This document shows positions 1 to 7,590 of a stretch of 42,878 bases of DNA, one piece after another. Made by a program: the position numbers and the translations under genes. Below the pieces are notes generated by a model, which was given only the letters and a program-made list of their open reading frames with translations, was not told the origin of the DNA and made no database searches. Each line of letters starts with the position of its first letter. Within the stretch, counting starts at the first letter, position 1. Origin of the DNA: Pseudomonadota bacterium (GTDB taxonomy: Bacteria > Pseudomonadota > Gammaproteobacteria > Burkholderiales > Thiobacillaceae); the NCBI GenBank assembly GCA_021848725.1, contig JAJZTS010000014.1:1-42878 (forward strand), written 5' to 3'.

Positions 1-133
1 CTCGGTCCCCGGCGTGTTCGCCGCCGGCGACTGCACCACCGTGCCCTACAAGCAGATCGTCATCGCCATGGGCGAAGGGGCCAAGGCCAGCCTGGGCGCC
101 TTCGATTATCTGATCCGCGCTTCGGCGGCATGA
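1..133 (+). CDS. ahpF: Alkyl hydroperoxide reductase subunit F, C-terminal fragment
   Basis: Only the last 43 codons are inside the window, read from base 2 to a TGA at 131-133. The fragment carries the C-terminal FAD-binding signature of AhpF/thioredoxin reductase flavoproteins ([19 protein letters not shown]) followed by [16 protein letters not shown], which is typical of AhpF rather than of plain thioredoxin reductase. AhpF takes electrons from NADH and passes them through its disulfide centres to the peroxiredoxin AhpC, which reduces peroxides in the cytoplasm. AhpC, if linked, lies outside the window. The gene converges on the exonuclease gene with a 37-bp gap; no hairpin terminator was seen between them. 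Confidence 0.9.
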   Translation, partial: SVPGVFAAGDCTTVPYKQIVIAMGEGAKASLGAFDYLIRASAA

Positions 134-170
134 TTCAGATTACGCTACGTCCTGTTGCGGTGGACGATCG

Positions 171-872
171 TCAGCTTGCCCACGACAGCCAGCGCTGGGC
201 CTTTTCCAAGGACTGCAAGCCGCGGTAATCGCTGATGTGCCGAGACTGTGCCATGGGCAGTACGGCTAGAAGCAATTGTGCAGTGGCAAAGGCATCGGCT
301 AGCGCGTTGTGGCGGGCATAGTTGCCGATCCTGAAGTGTCCAAGCCAATGATCCAGGCTTTTATGGCTTCGAGAGAACTCCGGCTTTAGGGCGGGCAGCA
401 CATAGGCCAGATCGAGCCAAGGTTGGCGAAAATCTACGCCGAGATAGGTCTGGAAGGCATGTCGGATCAGGGTTGCATCGAAGCTGACGTGAAAAGCGAC
501 TAATGGGCTTTTGCCTAAGTAGTCGAGGAATTCGAGCAAGGCCTGGGCTTGTGGTAAGCCGCTGCGCTGCGATTCACCGCCGATGCCGTGGATCAGGATG
601 TTGTCCGTGCTGCTGACCTGCTCTTGGCGGAGGATGATCTCAAAGCTGTCGGACAGCTTGATCTTGCCTTCGCATACGGCTACAGCGCCAATGGCGACCA
701 ATCGGTCCCGCGTCAGGTCGAGGCCGGTCGATTCCACGTCCACCACGACGTAACGCGCGTCGCTGAAAGGCGACGCGCGGTTTGCATTCGGTTGTGCACG
801 CCACGCGGCCAGCCGCTGTCGGCTCTCGGCATCGAGTGTGGCATGGCGCAACCAACGCGAGAGCGGGTTCAT
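171..872 (-). CDS. DnaQ-like 3'-5' exonuclease (DEDDh family)
   Basis: The product is 233 residues. It shows the three exonuclease motifs of the DnaQ/DEDDh superfamily in order: Exo I YVVVDVESTGLD (catalytic D and E), Exo II HVSFDATLI, and Exo III HNALADAFATAQ (the H-x4-D of the DEDDh class). These residues bind two metal ions and hydrolyse DNA or RNA from the 3' end. The ATG at 872 was chosen over longer readings because family resemblance begins at MNPLSRWLRH. That ATG overlaps the stop of a possible 33-codon ORF by four bases. The gene lies downstream of actP, beyond a strong terminator, so it is probably transcribed separately. It could be an accessory proofreading or repair exonuclease; it is not the large fused DNA polymerase III epsilon or a GIY-YIG fusion. 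Confidence 0.88.
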   Translation of the reverse strand: MNPLSRWLRHATLDAESRQRLAAWRAQPNANRASPFSDARYVVVDVESTGLDLTRDRLVAIGAVAVCEGKIKLSDSFEIILRQEQVSSTDNILIHGIGGESQRSGLPQAQALLEFLDYLGKSPLVAFHVSFDATLIRHAFQTYLGVDFRQPWLDLAYVLPALKPEFSRSHKSLDHWLGHFRIGNYARHNALADAFATAQLLLAVLPMAQSRHISDYRGLQSLEKAQRWLSWAS

Positions 873-970
873 CGTGCTCGGTTCACTGGCGCATCGTCCG
901 TGCCGTCGCCTGCGACGATGCGAATCGTTCGGTCCGGGAGACAAATTTGGGTGGTGTCTGCCTTGCTCAT
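869..970 (-). CDS. Possible 33-residue ORF coupled to the exonuclease gene
   Basis: An ATG at 970 opens 33 codons (beginning MSKADTTQICLPDRTIRIV) and ends in a TGA at 869-871 that overlaps the exonuclease ATG in the classic ATGA arrangement. No clear Shine-Dalgarno precedes it and no family is recognised. The exact four-base overlap is the only argument for it. It may be a coupling leader peptide or chance. Confidence 0.25.
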   Translation of the reverse strand: MSKADTTQICLPDRTIRIVAGDGTDDAPVNRAR

Positions 971-1011
971 GGCGCGGTTGCCTAGGGCAGTCGAGGCGAA
1001 TGGAGATATTA

Positions 1012-1042
1012 GAAACGAAACCCCCCTGGTAAGCCAGGGGGG
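1012..1042 (-). terminator. Intrinsic terminator after actP
   Basis: A perfect 9-bp stem (1021-1029 with 1034-1042, six G-C pairs in a row at the base) closes a 4-base loop. On the minus strand it is followed by TTTCGTTTC. It lies 38 bases after the actP stop codon and separates actP from the exonuclease gene. Confidence 0.85.
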
Positions 1043-1079
1043 TCGCAAAGTTCGCCACTAGGGCGAGGCGTGCTTGGTA

Positions 1080-3092
1080 TCAGTGCGCCACGACACCTTC
1101 GGCATGGATGCCGGTGTTTTGGCGCACATACAGCTCGTCCCACATCTCCTCGGAGCGGCGGTCGCGGGTGAACAGCGAAAGCAGTACCACCACCAAGAAG
1201 CCAAGCGGAATGGAGATCAGGCCGGGGTTCTTAAGCAGGAAGAAGGGCTTCTCCAGTCCGACCATGCTGGTGGTCTGACCTTCGAACTTCTTCAGGTCAC
1301 CCTCGGCCTTTTTGATGTCCTTCTCCAGCTTGGCGGCATCGCTTTTTGCCTTCTCCAGTTCTGCCGGGTCGGTCAGTGAGGCCATTTTTTCGTTCAACTT
1401 GGCCAGTTTTTCCATAGCACCGGGCTTGGCAGCGATGGCGGGTTTCGCCGGCTCGGCCTTCTGGCAGACCGTGAACAGTTCGCAGATAAAGCCTTCGCTG
1501 GCCTTGGCCTCGACTGCATCTTTGGCCGGTGTGCCCTCCAGTACGGCCTTGGCGTCCTTGATCACGGCCTGCGGGTAGGTCATGTTAGGGGAAACCATCA
1601 CCAGCGCAATGGCGGTTGTGGCACCGACCAACATGCCCCAGACCACGCCGTTGGTGTTGCAACGCCGCCAGTACAGGGTCAGGAAGACCGCGGGTAGGTT
1701 GCTTGATGCCGCGACCGCGAAGGCCATAGCGACCAAGTGGGCGACGTTCTGGCCTTTGGCCATGATGCCGATGACGATCGCGATGATACCGACGATCACC
1801 GATGCGATGCGCGCGGCGGTCACTTGTTCTTGCGGCGTGGCATGGTCGCCCTTGACGACGCCCACGTACAGGTCGTGTGCCATGGCCGAGGCAGAGGCCA
1901 GGACCAGGCCGGCGACCACCGCGACGATAGTGGCGAAGGCCACGGCGGCGACGAAAGCCAGGAAGAAGTTACCCAGCATCGAGTCTGCGCCCCCGCCCAG
2001 GTACTGAGCGAGCAGCGGACCGGCCATGTTGCCACCCTTGTCTACCGCGGTGATGTTGGCCGCGCCGACGTTCATGGCTGCACCCATGCCGAGGAACAGG
2101 GTGAGCACGTAGAAGCCGCCGATGATGGCCATGGCCCAGATCACCGACTTGCGGGCTTCCTGGGCGGTGGGCACGGTGAAGAAACGCATCAGGATGTGTG
2201 GCATGCCGGCAGTACCGAACACCAAGGCCATGCCAAGGCTGATCTGGTCGATCGGGCTCTTTAGGAACAGGCCGGGTTCAAGGAAGCGCTGACCAAGTTC
2301 TTCCGGTGTCATGTTGGTCGCTGCGTCGCCCAGGAGCTTGGCCACCTGTTTCTGCACATCGGCGTCACCCACTACCGCGGTCAGGAAGGCGGGTAGCGAG
2401 AAGCCGTAGGGCGCCCAGGTGAAGACCACCAGCAGGATGGAGGCGGTCACCAGCAGGGCAGCCTTGACGATCTGTACCCAGGTGGTGGCCACCATGCCGC
2501 CGAACACCACGTAGGCCAGCATCAGTATGCCCACGGCGATCACCGACACCTCGTAGTCGATGCCGATCAAGGTCTTCACCAGGATGCCGCCACCGACCAT
2601 CTGTGCCGTGAGGTAGAAGATCGACACGGTAATCGTGGATACGGCGGCAATGGTCTTCGCCTTCTTCGGGTCGTTGCGGAAGGCTAGCACGTCGCCCAGC
2701 GTGTATTTGCCGATGTTGCGGCACGGTTCGGCGATTACCAGGAGCACGGTGATGTAGGCCACCAGCCAGCCCACCGAGTACATGAAGCCGTCGTAACCGT
2801 AGAGCGAGATCAACCCTGCGATTCCCAGAAAGGAGGCGGCGGACAGGTAGTCGCCTGCGATCGCCCAGCCGTTCTGTATGCCGGTAACGGATCGGCCGGC
2901 AGCGTAAAACTCGGTAGTCGAGTGCACGCGTTTTGCGGCCCACCAGGTGATGTACATAGTCACGGCAATGATGGCGCCGAACACCGCGAAGGTCAGCCAC
3001 TTGTATTCCTCGGCGACGGCGCCCTCACCGGCGAAGGCCGTCATGCTGGCCAGTGCCATGGCGGCAGCACCGCCAATCAGTTTCAGATTCAT
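1080..3092 (-). CDS. actP: Cation/acetate symporter, SSS family, with coiled-coil insertion
   Basis: This 670-residue inner-membrane protein belongs to the sodium:solute symporter family and most resembles ActP, which imports acetate and related short acids with a cation. An N-terminal hydrophobic segment ending near FAGEG looks like a signal peptide, and about 13 further membrane segments follow. The ATG at 3092 has AAGGA upstream; the longer reading to 3206 runs into the DUF485 gene. E. coli ActP is about 549 residues. Most of the extra length is a polar block at roughly residues 500-612, between the last two membrane segments, rich in Lys, Glu and Ala with heptad-like stretches (EKLAKLNEKMASL, EKAKSDAAKLEKDIKKAE). 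It lies 10 bp after the DUF485 gene in the usual pair. Confidence 0.92.
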   Translation of the reverse strand: MNLKLIGGAAAMALASMTAFAGEGAVAEEYKWLTFAVFGAIIAVTMYITWWAAKRVHSTTEFYAAGRSVTGIQNGWAIAGDYLSAASFLGIAGLISLYGYDGFMYSVGWLVAYITVLLVIAEPCRNIGKYTLGDVLAFRNDPKKAKTIAAVSTITVSIFYLTAQMVGGGILVKTLIGIDYEVSVIAVGILMLAYVVFGGMVATTWVQIVKAALLVTASILLVVFTWAPYGFSLPAFLTAVVGDADVQKQVAKLLGDAATNMTPEELGQRFLEPGLFLKSPIDQISLGMALVFGTAGMPHILMRFFTVPTAQEARKSVIWAMAIIGGFYVLTLFLGMGAAMNVGAANITAVDKGGNMAGPLLAQYLGGGADSMLGNFFLAFVAAVAFATIVAVVAGLVLASASAMAHDLYVGVVKGDHATPQEQVTAARIASVIVGIIAIVIGIMAKGQNVAHLVAMAFAVAASSNLPAVFLTLYWRRCNTNGVVWGMLVGATTAIALVMVSPNMTYPQAVIKDAKAVLEGTPAKDAVEAKASEGFICELFTVCQKAEPAKPAIAAKPGAMEKLAKLNEKMASLTDPAELEKAKSDAAKLEKDIKKAEGDLKKFEGQTTSMVGLEKPFFLLKNPGLISIPLGFLVVVLLSLFTRDRRSEEMWDELYVRQNTGIHAEGVVAH

Positions 3093-3102
3093 GTCGGTGT
3101 CC

Positions 3103-3420
3103 TTATTTGATGTTGTGCGCGTTGCGGACAATCTCCGCAGCCATGGCGTCGAACTCGCGGTTGGCCCGTTTGGCATAGATGCCGGCAACGCTCCAGGCCA
3201 CGACAAACTCCGATAAGGCGAACAGAATGCCCACGTTCACCGGTCCCCATACTTTCATCTTGAACAGGTCTTGGTAATAGGCGGCCCCGACGGGCAGAAG
3301 GAAGTAATAGATTACAGAGAAAATCATCAGCCCCCAGAGAAAGCGGGTTTTCTTGGCGTGCAGGGCCTGAAATCTCGGATCGGTGTCGATCGCTGCCCAG
3401 TTTGGTTTTGTTTGGGTCAT
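3103..3420 (-). CDS. DUF485 (YjcH-type) membrane protein
   Basis: The product is 105 residues with two membrane segments (about residues 26-48 and 58-80) and the DUF485 pattern: a basic start FQALHAKKTRFLW and a C-terminal WSVAGIYAKRANREFD. Proteins of this family are almost always encoded directly before an SSS-type acetate symporter, as here, and probably help its assembly or activity; no enzymatic role is known. The ATG at 3420 has a strong GGAGGAG ribosome site. The gene is the first of a two-gene actP operon, with about 120 bp of untranslated sequence upstream that contains a perfect palindrome at 3517-3534. Confidence 0.85.
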   Translation of the reverse strand: MTQTKPNWAAIDTDPRFQALHAKKTRFLWGLMIFSVIYYFLLPVGAAYYQDLFKMKVWGPVNVGILFALSEFVVAWSVAGIYAKRANREFDAMAAEIVRNAHNIK

Positions 3421-3516
3421 ACGGGTTCTCCTCCTACAAGTGAGCCGCACCATGCGGCGGGTGGAACAACCTTGCGATGTCAGTAGAACTGTTGACGTGC
3501 CATGGACACTGATTGA

Positions 3517-3534
3517 TTGTCACGATTCTGACAA
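3517..3534. promoter_or_regulatory. Perfect palindrome upstream of the DUF485-actP operon
   Basis: TTGTCA, six bases, TGACAA: an 18-bp perfect dyad, 97 bp before the DUF485 start and 6 bp beyond the DUF294 stop. Its size and place fit a dimeric repressor or activator site. No T-run follows it, so it is not an intrinsic terminator. The cognate regulator is unknown. Confidence 0.4.
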
Positions 3535-3540
3535 ATATAC

Positions 3541-5421
3541 CTAAAACTGGAAATAGTTTTTCAGCGTCGCCTGCAGGCTTTTGGCTTGGCGGAAAGACTC
3601 TTTGAGAATGCGTCGATCGAGTGCGCTCAGGCTGTTCGGGTCGAGATGGCTAGTCAGGGGTAGTCCCTGCGCCAGTTGCTCTTGGTGCAGCTTAAGTCGG
3701 AGCGTCTGAATGAACAGAAAGGCGCTGATCCAGCCACCTACCTTGGCGGTGTCGATTTTCCAGATGGCGGCAGCTGCCCGAAGCCTGGGCACAGTGCCGC
3801 TTTCCGACAGCCCGGCGCTGAGGGCGAAAATGCGGGCGGCGTCGATAAACGGCGTGATGCCATTGACCTTGAGATCGATCGTGTTGGGGTGCTTGCCGCC
3901 GGAGTCGATGACGAAGTCGCGCACCAAACCGAGTGGCGGCGTGTTGTACAGCGCATTTTGCATCATCAGCTTCAGGAACGGACGCTGGTCGTGTATGTAC
4001 CGATTGAGCCAGTTGCGTAACTCTCGCGCCGGTTGGGTAGGCCCATAAAGCGGCCGGAAATCGAAGAAGATGCTGGCATTGAGCAGGGCCTCGGGGTCGC
4101 CGGCATCGATCCAGCGGGCGAACAAGGCCTTCCATTCGTCGAGCGACAGGCACCATTTCGGGTTCATGGCCATGATTTGGCCACGGCACAGCGGGAACCC
4201 GCAGGCATCGAGCGCCCGGTTGATCCGCTCGGCCAGGACCAGGCATTCGGCACGCACGGCCTCGGGGTCTTCGCCCGCGTGGACCTCGAAGATGATCCCG
4301 TTGTCCTGGTCGGTCGCCAGGGTTTGCTCCAGCCGGCCTTCCGAGCCGAAGGCCAGCCAGCAGATTCGGTCGAGCGCGCTATCGGCGCATTCCAATTCGA
4401 TGACCCGCTGGGTGAGCAGGTCGTTCAATGTGGACAGCAGCAGGGTCAACTGCTCGGCGCCAACGCCCTGGGCCAGCATATTGTGACCGAGCTGGCGGAT
4501 GTCCTGCGCGGCTTGTTGCAGCTGGCTGAGTCCGTTGGCGGTGCGGATTGCCGAGGAGATTTGGGTGACGCCAATACGCTGCAGCGAGAACAGATCTTTT
4601 TCCGAGATCACGCCGACCAGCCGGTTGTCATCGACCACCAGGACATGGCGAAAGCCGTGTTTGGCCATGGCCAAGGCGGCTTCGAAGGCGTGGGCGCTAG
4701 GCGGCAGGCCAAGCGGTTGCGGACTCATCAGCGCATGTATCGGGGTATCGAGCGGCGTATTGGGCAGGATGACCCGGCCGATCAGGTCGCGCACCGTGAA
4801 GATGCCCAGCGGTTGCGCATCGGCCTGAGTGACGACGATGGAGCCGATGCCCTGCTCGCGCATGATTTCCAGGGTTTGGCGCAGCGGTGTATCCGGGCTG
4901 CAGGTGATCGGATCGCGGCGAGTCAAGCTGCCGAGGCTGCTTTCCAGCGATTGTTGTTCGGTGCTGGCCGATAAATAGCGGGCTTGGGTTTGACGCTGCG
5001 ATTGGGCCAGCAGGTCGGCCAGGCGCAGGGTGCAGAAGGCATGAAACGGCGGCGACAGATCGAGCAGGCTGTGGAAATCGGCGGCCGGTAGTTCATAGCA
5101 GAAGACATCGGTCTCGGCACGGAAGTGGCTGATGGCCGCTCGACGCGAGAGCAGGGCGCCGATTGGGAAGCATTCGCCCTCGTGCAGCTCAAGCCAGGCC
5201 GCTTCGCCTTCGCGTTCGCCGCGAACGATACCCTGTTTGATGATGTAGAAGGTTTGCGCCGCGCCGTGTTCCGGCGCCAGCACGGCTTCGCCTTTGCCGT
5301 AATAGCCGATCTTGAGGCGCTCGGCCAGCCAAGCCAGATGCGTCTGGGCCATGCGGTCGAACGGGGCATGGCGCGATAAGTGGTCGACGGTGGCGGCGAT
5401 GAGTGCGGCGTCAATAGGCAT
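3541..5421 (-). CDS. cNMP-binding/CBS/DUF294 nucleotidyltransferase-like protein
   Basis: The product is 626 residues. In order: a cyclic-nucleotide-binding-like domain (about 15-140), two CBS domains (about 165-285; GIGSIVVTQ, FRHVLVVDD), a DUF294 putative nucleotidyltransferase domain with the expected GSEGR-x5-TLATDQDNG signature (about 350-480), and a C-terminal DUF294_C helical domain. The GS and DxD residues of the nucleotidyltransferase fold are present, as in GlnD-like enzymes, so the protein may modify a partner in response to adenine nucleotides. The substrate is unknown. Genes of this kind often sit beside SSS acetate symporters, and here it is immediately upstream of DUF485-actP on the same strand, so a regulatory link to acetate uptake is inferred. 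The ATG at 5421 is preceded by a weak GGAG. Confidence 0.88.
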   Translation of the reverse strand: MPIDAALIAATVDHLSRHAPFDRMAQTHLAWLAERLKIGYYGKGEAVLAPEHGAAQTFYIIKQGIVRGEREGEAAWLELHEGECFPIGALLSRRAAISHFRAETDVFCYELPAADFHSLLDLSPPFHAFCTLRLADLLAQSQRQTQARYLSASTEQQSLESSLGSLTRRDPITCSPDTPLRQTLEIMREQGIGSIVVTQADAQPLGIFTVRDLIGRVILPNTPLDTPIHALMSPQPLGLPPSAHAFEAALAMAKHGFRHVLVVDDNRLVGVISEKDLFSLQRIGVTQISSAIRTANGLSQLQQAAQDIRQLGHNMLAQGVGAEQLTLLLSTLNDLLTQRVIELECADSALDRICWLAFGSEGRLEQTLATDQDNGIIFEVHAGEDPEAVRAECLVLAERINRALDACGFPLCRGQIMAMNPKWCLSLDEWKALFARWIDAGDPEALLNASIFFDFRPLYGPTQPARELRNWLNRYIHDQRPFLKLMMQNALYNTPPLGLVRDFVIDSGGKHPNTIDLKVNGITPFIDAARIFALSAGLSESGTVPRLRAAAAIWKIDTAKVGGWISAFLFIQTLRLKLHQEQLAQGLPLTSHLDPNSLSALDRRILKESFRQAKSLQATLKNYFQF

Positions 5422-5484
5422 GCTCGGCTCCGGCTAGACCCGAATACTATAGCGGCAAGCCGGCCCGGCCGGCCGGGGGTACTA

Positions 5485-5532
5485 GGCCAAAAGTTATAGA
5501 CGCCTAGACCTTTTGGCCAATTGTTTAGCCAA
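5485..5532. promoter_or_regulatory. Two overlapping dyads at the candidate sRNA promoter
   Basis: GGCCAAAAG (5485-5493) and CTTTTGGCC (5510-5518) form a perfect 9-bp inverted repeat with a 16-base spacer. A second dyad, TTGGC (5513-5517) with GCCAA (5528-5532), overlaps it and covers the proposed -35 box. The arrangement resembles operator sites for a dimeric regulator, for example of the LysR type. No regulator gene is adjacent, so this is inference. Confidence 0.4.
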
Positions 5533-5548
5533 ATCAGGCGGTTATGAT
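5521..5548 (+). promoter_or_regulatory. Sigma-70-type promoter of the candidate sRNA
   Basis: TTGTTT at 5521-5526 and TATGAT at 5543-5548, separated by 16 bases. The -10 box matches five of six consensus positions. It points away from the DUF294 gene and towards the 3' end of metF, where no plus-strand gene exists. Confidence 0.5.
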
Positions 5549-5550
5549 TG

Positions 5551-5657
5551 ACCCTGATTGCAGCGAGTTGATTTCGAGACTCGCGGTGGTCAGGGAGAGA
5601 ATTCCAGAAAACTCCTCCAGAGTTTTTCGCCGGGCCCCGTGCCCGGCTTTCTTTTTT
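5551..5657 (+). ncRNA. Candidate small RNA antisense-facing the metF 3' end
   Basis: A plus-strand unit of about 100 bases lies between two minus-strand genes. It begins a few bases after a good -10 box. A long hairpin follows: 5552-5561 pairs with 5586-5595 (10 pairs including G-U), then one A/G mismatch, then 5563-5568 pairs with 5579-5584 around a 10-base loop. Next come a single-stranded stretch, a short AAAACTC/GAGTTTT hairpin (about 5609-5627), and a G-C terminator with a U-run ending at 5657. No convincing ORF with a ribosome site is present. The promoter, structured body and terminator together indicate an sRNA. The last bases overlap the metF stop codon, so it could also touch metF mRNA. 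The exact 5' end is uncertain by about 5 bases. It does not match 6S RNA or another family I recognise. Confidence 0.5.
5629..5657 (+). terminator. Intrinsic terminator (plus strand)
   Basis: GCCGGGC (5629-5635), loop of five, GCCCGGC (5641-5647), then TTTCTTTTTT. The stem can also form on the minus strand after metF but has no U-run there; the neighbouring AAAACTC/GAGTTTT hairpin could serve metF. Confidence 0.8.
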
Positions 5658-6486
5658 ATAGCCCCAGTCTTTGCCACAAGGCGCTGGTCAGCGCGGCCTG
5701 GTTCAGCGTGTAGAAGTGCAAGCCAGGCGCACCGCCGGCCAATAGGCGGTCGCACATGCCGGTCACGAAATCCAGGCCGAAGGCCTTGATCGAGGCGGTG
5801 TCGTCGTAATAGCTCTCCAGCTTTTTTGCCAGCCAACGTGGGATGTCCGCGCCGCACATAGCCGAGAAGCGCGCCAGTTGCGCATAGTTGGAGATCGGCA
5901 TGATGCCCGGCACGATCGGGATGGCGATGCCAAGGGCTTGGCAGTCGTCGACGAAGTTGAAATAGGCGTCGGCATTGAAAAAATATTGCGTGATGGCGGC
6001 ATTGGCGCCGGCCTCGACCTTGCGCTTGAAATTGGCCAGGTCGTCGGTGTAGCTGCGTGCCTGCGGGTGCATCTCGGGATAGGCCGCGACCTCGAGCTCG
6101 AACCAGTCGCCGGTTTCCTGCCGGATGAACTCGACCAATTCGTTGGCATAGCGGAACTCGCCGGGGTCGGCCACGCCCGAGGGCAGGTCGCCGCGCAGGG
6201 CGACGATGTGGCGAATGCCGTGGGATTTGTAGATATCGAGGATTTCGCGGATGTTGGCGCGGGTCGAGCCGATGCAGGACAGGTGCGGCGCGGCGGCTAG
6301 CCCTTCGCCTTGGATCTCCAGCACGGTCTCCAGGGTGCGGTCGCGGGTGGAGCCGCCGGCGCCGAAGGTGACCGAGAAGAACTTGGGTTTGAGCTGGGCC
6401 AATTGCTTGCGCGTCTCGCGCAGCTTGACCACGCCCTCGTCGGTCTTGGGTGGAAAGAACTCGATACTGAAGGTGGCTTGTGTCAT
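5656..6486 (-). CDS. metF: Methylenetetrahydrofolate reductase
   Basis: The product is 276 residues, the usual bacterial length. MetF is a cytoplasmic FAD enzyme that reduces 5,10-methylene-THF to 5-methyl-THF, the methyl donor for methionine synthesis. Family signatures include SIEFFPPKT at the N-terminus, FFSVTFGAGGSTRDRT, HLSCIGSTRANI, ALRGDLPSG and ITQYFFNADAYF. The ATG at 6486 fits the family start; the ribosome site is weak. Only 30 bp separate it from the VIT-family gene upstream, which leaves no room for the SAH riboswitch that precedes metF in some relatives. It is probably the last gene of the minus-strand run. Confidence 0.95.
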   Translation of the reverse strand: MTQATFSIEFFPPKTDEGVVKLRETRKQLAQLKPKFFSVTFGAGGSTRDRTLETVLEIQGEGLAAAPHLSCIGSTRANIREILDIYKSHGIRHIVALRGDLPSGVADPGEFRYANELVEFIRQETGDWFELEVAAYPEMHPQARSYTDDLANFKRKVEAGANAAITQYFFNADAYFNFVDDCQALGIAIPIVPGIMPISNYAQLARFSAMCGADIPRWLAKKLESYYDDTASIKAFGLDFVTGMCDRLLAGGAPGLHFYTLNQAALTSALWQRLGL

Positions 6487-6516
6487 GTCGAAGGGGTCCC
6501 GTTTAAGTTTTGGATT

Positions 6517-7548
6517 TTAACTCAGTGCCACGCCGAGGCCCTTGCCGATCAGCCAAGTGGCCGTGCCGGCCGCGCTTCCGATCAGCAGCATGCGTAGGCC
6601 GCCGAGGAAGGCGCGATTGCCGGTGAATAGGCTGAGGGTGGCGCCGATACCGAATAGGCAAATGGCGGTGACGACAGCGGTGCCGAGCAAGGCCATGTGG
6701 CCGGAGAACAGGAAATAGGGCGCGAGCGGCAGCAGGGCGCCGACGGCGAAGGCCAGGAAAGAGGCGGTGGCGGCCAACTGCGGCGAGCCCAGCTCCGCCG
6801 GGTTCAGGCCCAATTCCTCGCGGGCCAAGGTGTCGAGCGCCTGGTCCGGGTCGCGGATCAGGGCCTTGGCCACCCGCTCGGCCTCTTCCTTGGCGATGCC
6901 CTTGGCCTCGTAGATCAGGGCCAGCTCGGCCGCCTCTTCTTGCGGGTAGTGGTCGAGTTCCTCGCGCTCCAGCGCGATTTGGTATTCGTAGAACTCACGC
7001 TGGGCGCGCACCGAGACATATTCGCCGGCCGCCATCGAAAAGGCCCCGGCCAACAGACCGGCAATGCCGGACAAGATGACGATGCCCGGCTCGGCCCCGG
7101 CCCCGGCCACGCCGAGGATCAGGCTGGCGTTCGACACCAGGCCGTCGTTCACGCCGAACACCCCGGCGCGCAAGCCGCCGCTGCCCGGCATGCGGTGGCG
7201 GCCGACATCGATCTGATCGGTGCGGGTCGGCATGGCGTGCGGCAGCGGCGCGTTGTACAGGCTCATGCCGCGGACCTTCATCGCGGCCAAGATGCCACGC
7301 AGCGGTGCGACGCCCAGCCGCCCGACCAGCCAAGCGACCACGCGGGCGCGCAGATCGGGGCGATAGCCGGTGGGCACCGGTCCGCCCGCCTTGCGCAGCT
7401 CCACGGCCCAGAGCTTGGCCTGCTCGTCGGCGGCCTGGGCCAGTTCTAGAAACAGCACTTGGCGTGGCGTACCGGCCTCGGCATCGGACACGATGCGGTA
7501 GAGGTAGGCCGAGCGCTTTTCTTCTTTCCAGCTATCGAGGGCGTGCAC
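6517..7548 (-). CDS. Ferritin-like/VIT1 (CCC1) family metal transporter
   Basis: The product is 343 residues in two parts. Residues 1-100 form a rubrerythrin/ferritin-like helical domain (WKEEKRSAYLYR, FLELAQAADEQAKLW), and residues 115-343 form a VIT1/CCC1 membrane domain with five segments (GVFGVNDGLVSNASLILGVAG, GAFSMAAGEYVSVRAQREF). The VIT domain exports Fe or Mn in related proteins such as MbfA. In the second ferritin-like helix the usual E-x2-H metal-ligand pattern reads DEQAKLW, so the diiron site may be weakened. The start is a GTG at 7548, whose upstream ribosome site is poor. It lies 42 bp after the patatin gene on the same strand. Substrate (iron or manganese) is inferred from family only. 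Confidence 0.85.
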   Translation of the reverse strand: MHALDSWKEEKRSAYLYRIVSDAEAGTPRQVLFLELAQAADEQAKLWAVELRKAGGPVPTGYRPDLRARVVAWLVGRLGVAPLRGILAAMKVRGMSLYNAPLPHAMPTRTDQIDVGRHRMPGSGGLRAGVFGVNDGLVSNASLILGVAGAGAEPGIVILSGIAGLLAGAFSMAAGEYVSVRAQREFYEYQIALEREELDHYPQEEAAELALIYEAKGIAKEEAERVAKALIRDPDQALDTLAREELGLNPAELGSPQLAATASFLAFAVGALLPLAPYFLFSGHMALLGTAVVTAICLFGIGATLSLFTGNRAFLGGLRMLLIGSAAGTATWLIGKGLGVALS

Positions 7549-7590
7549 GATGTTCAGCGGTGATGGGTCAGTTGCGATTATCGCGCACGG

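Noticed and set aside
3430-3510. Sigma-54 promoter before DUF485-actP
   Set aside because: The minus strand has TGGCAC, but the base pair ten positions after GG is GT, not GC, and the -12 box does not match.
6487-6516. SAH riboswitch before metF
   Set aside because: Only 30 bp separate metF from the upstream gene and no pseudoknot-like pairing is present.
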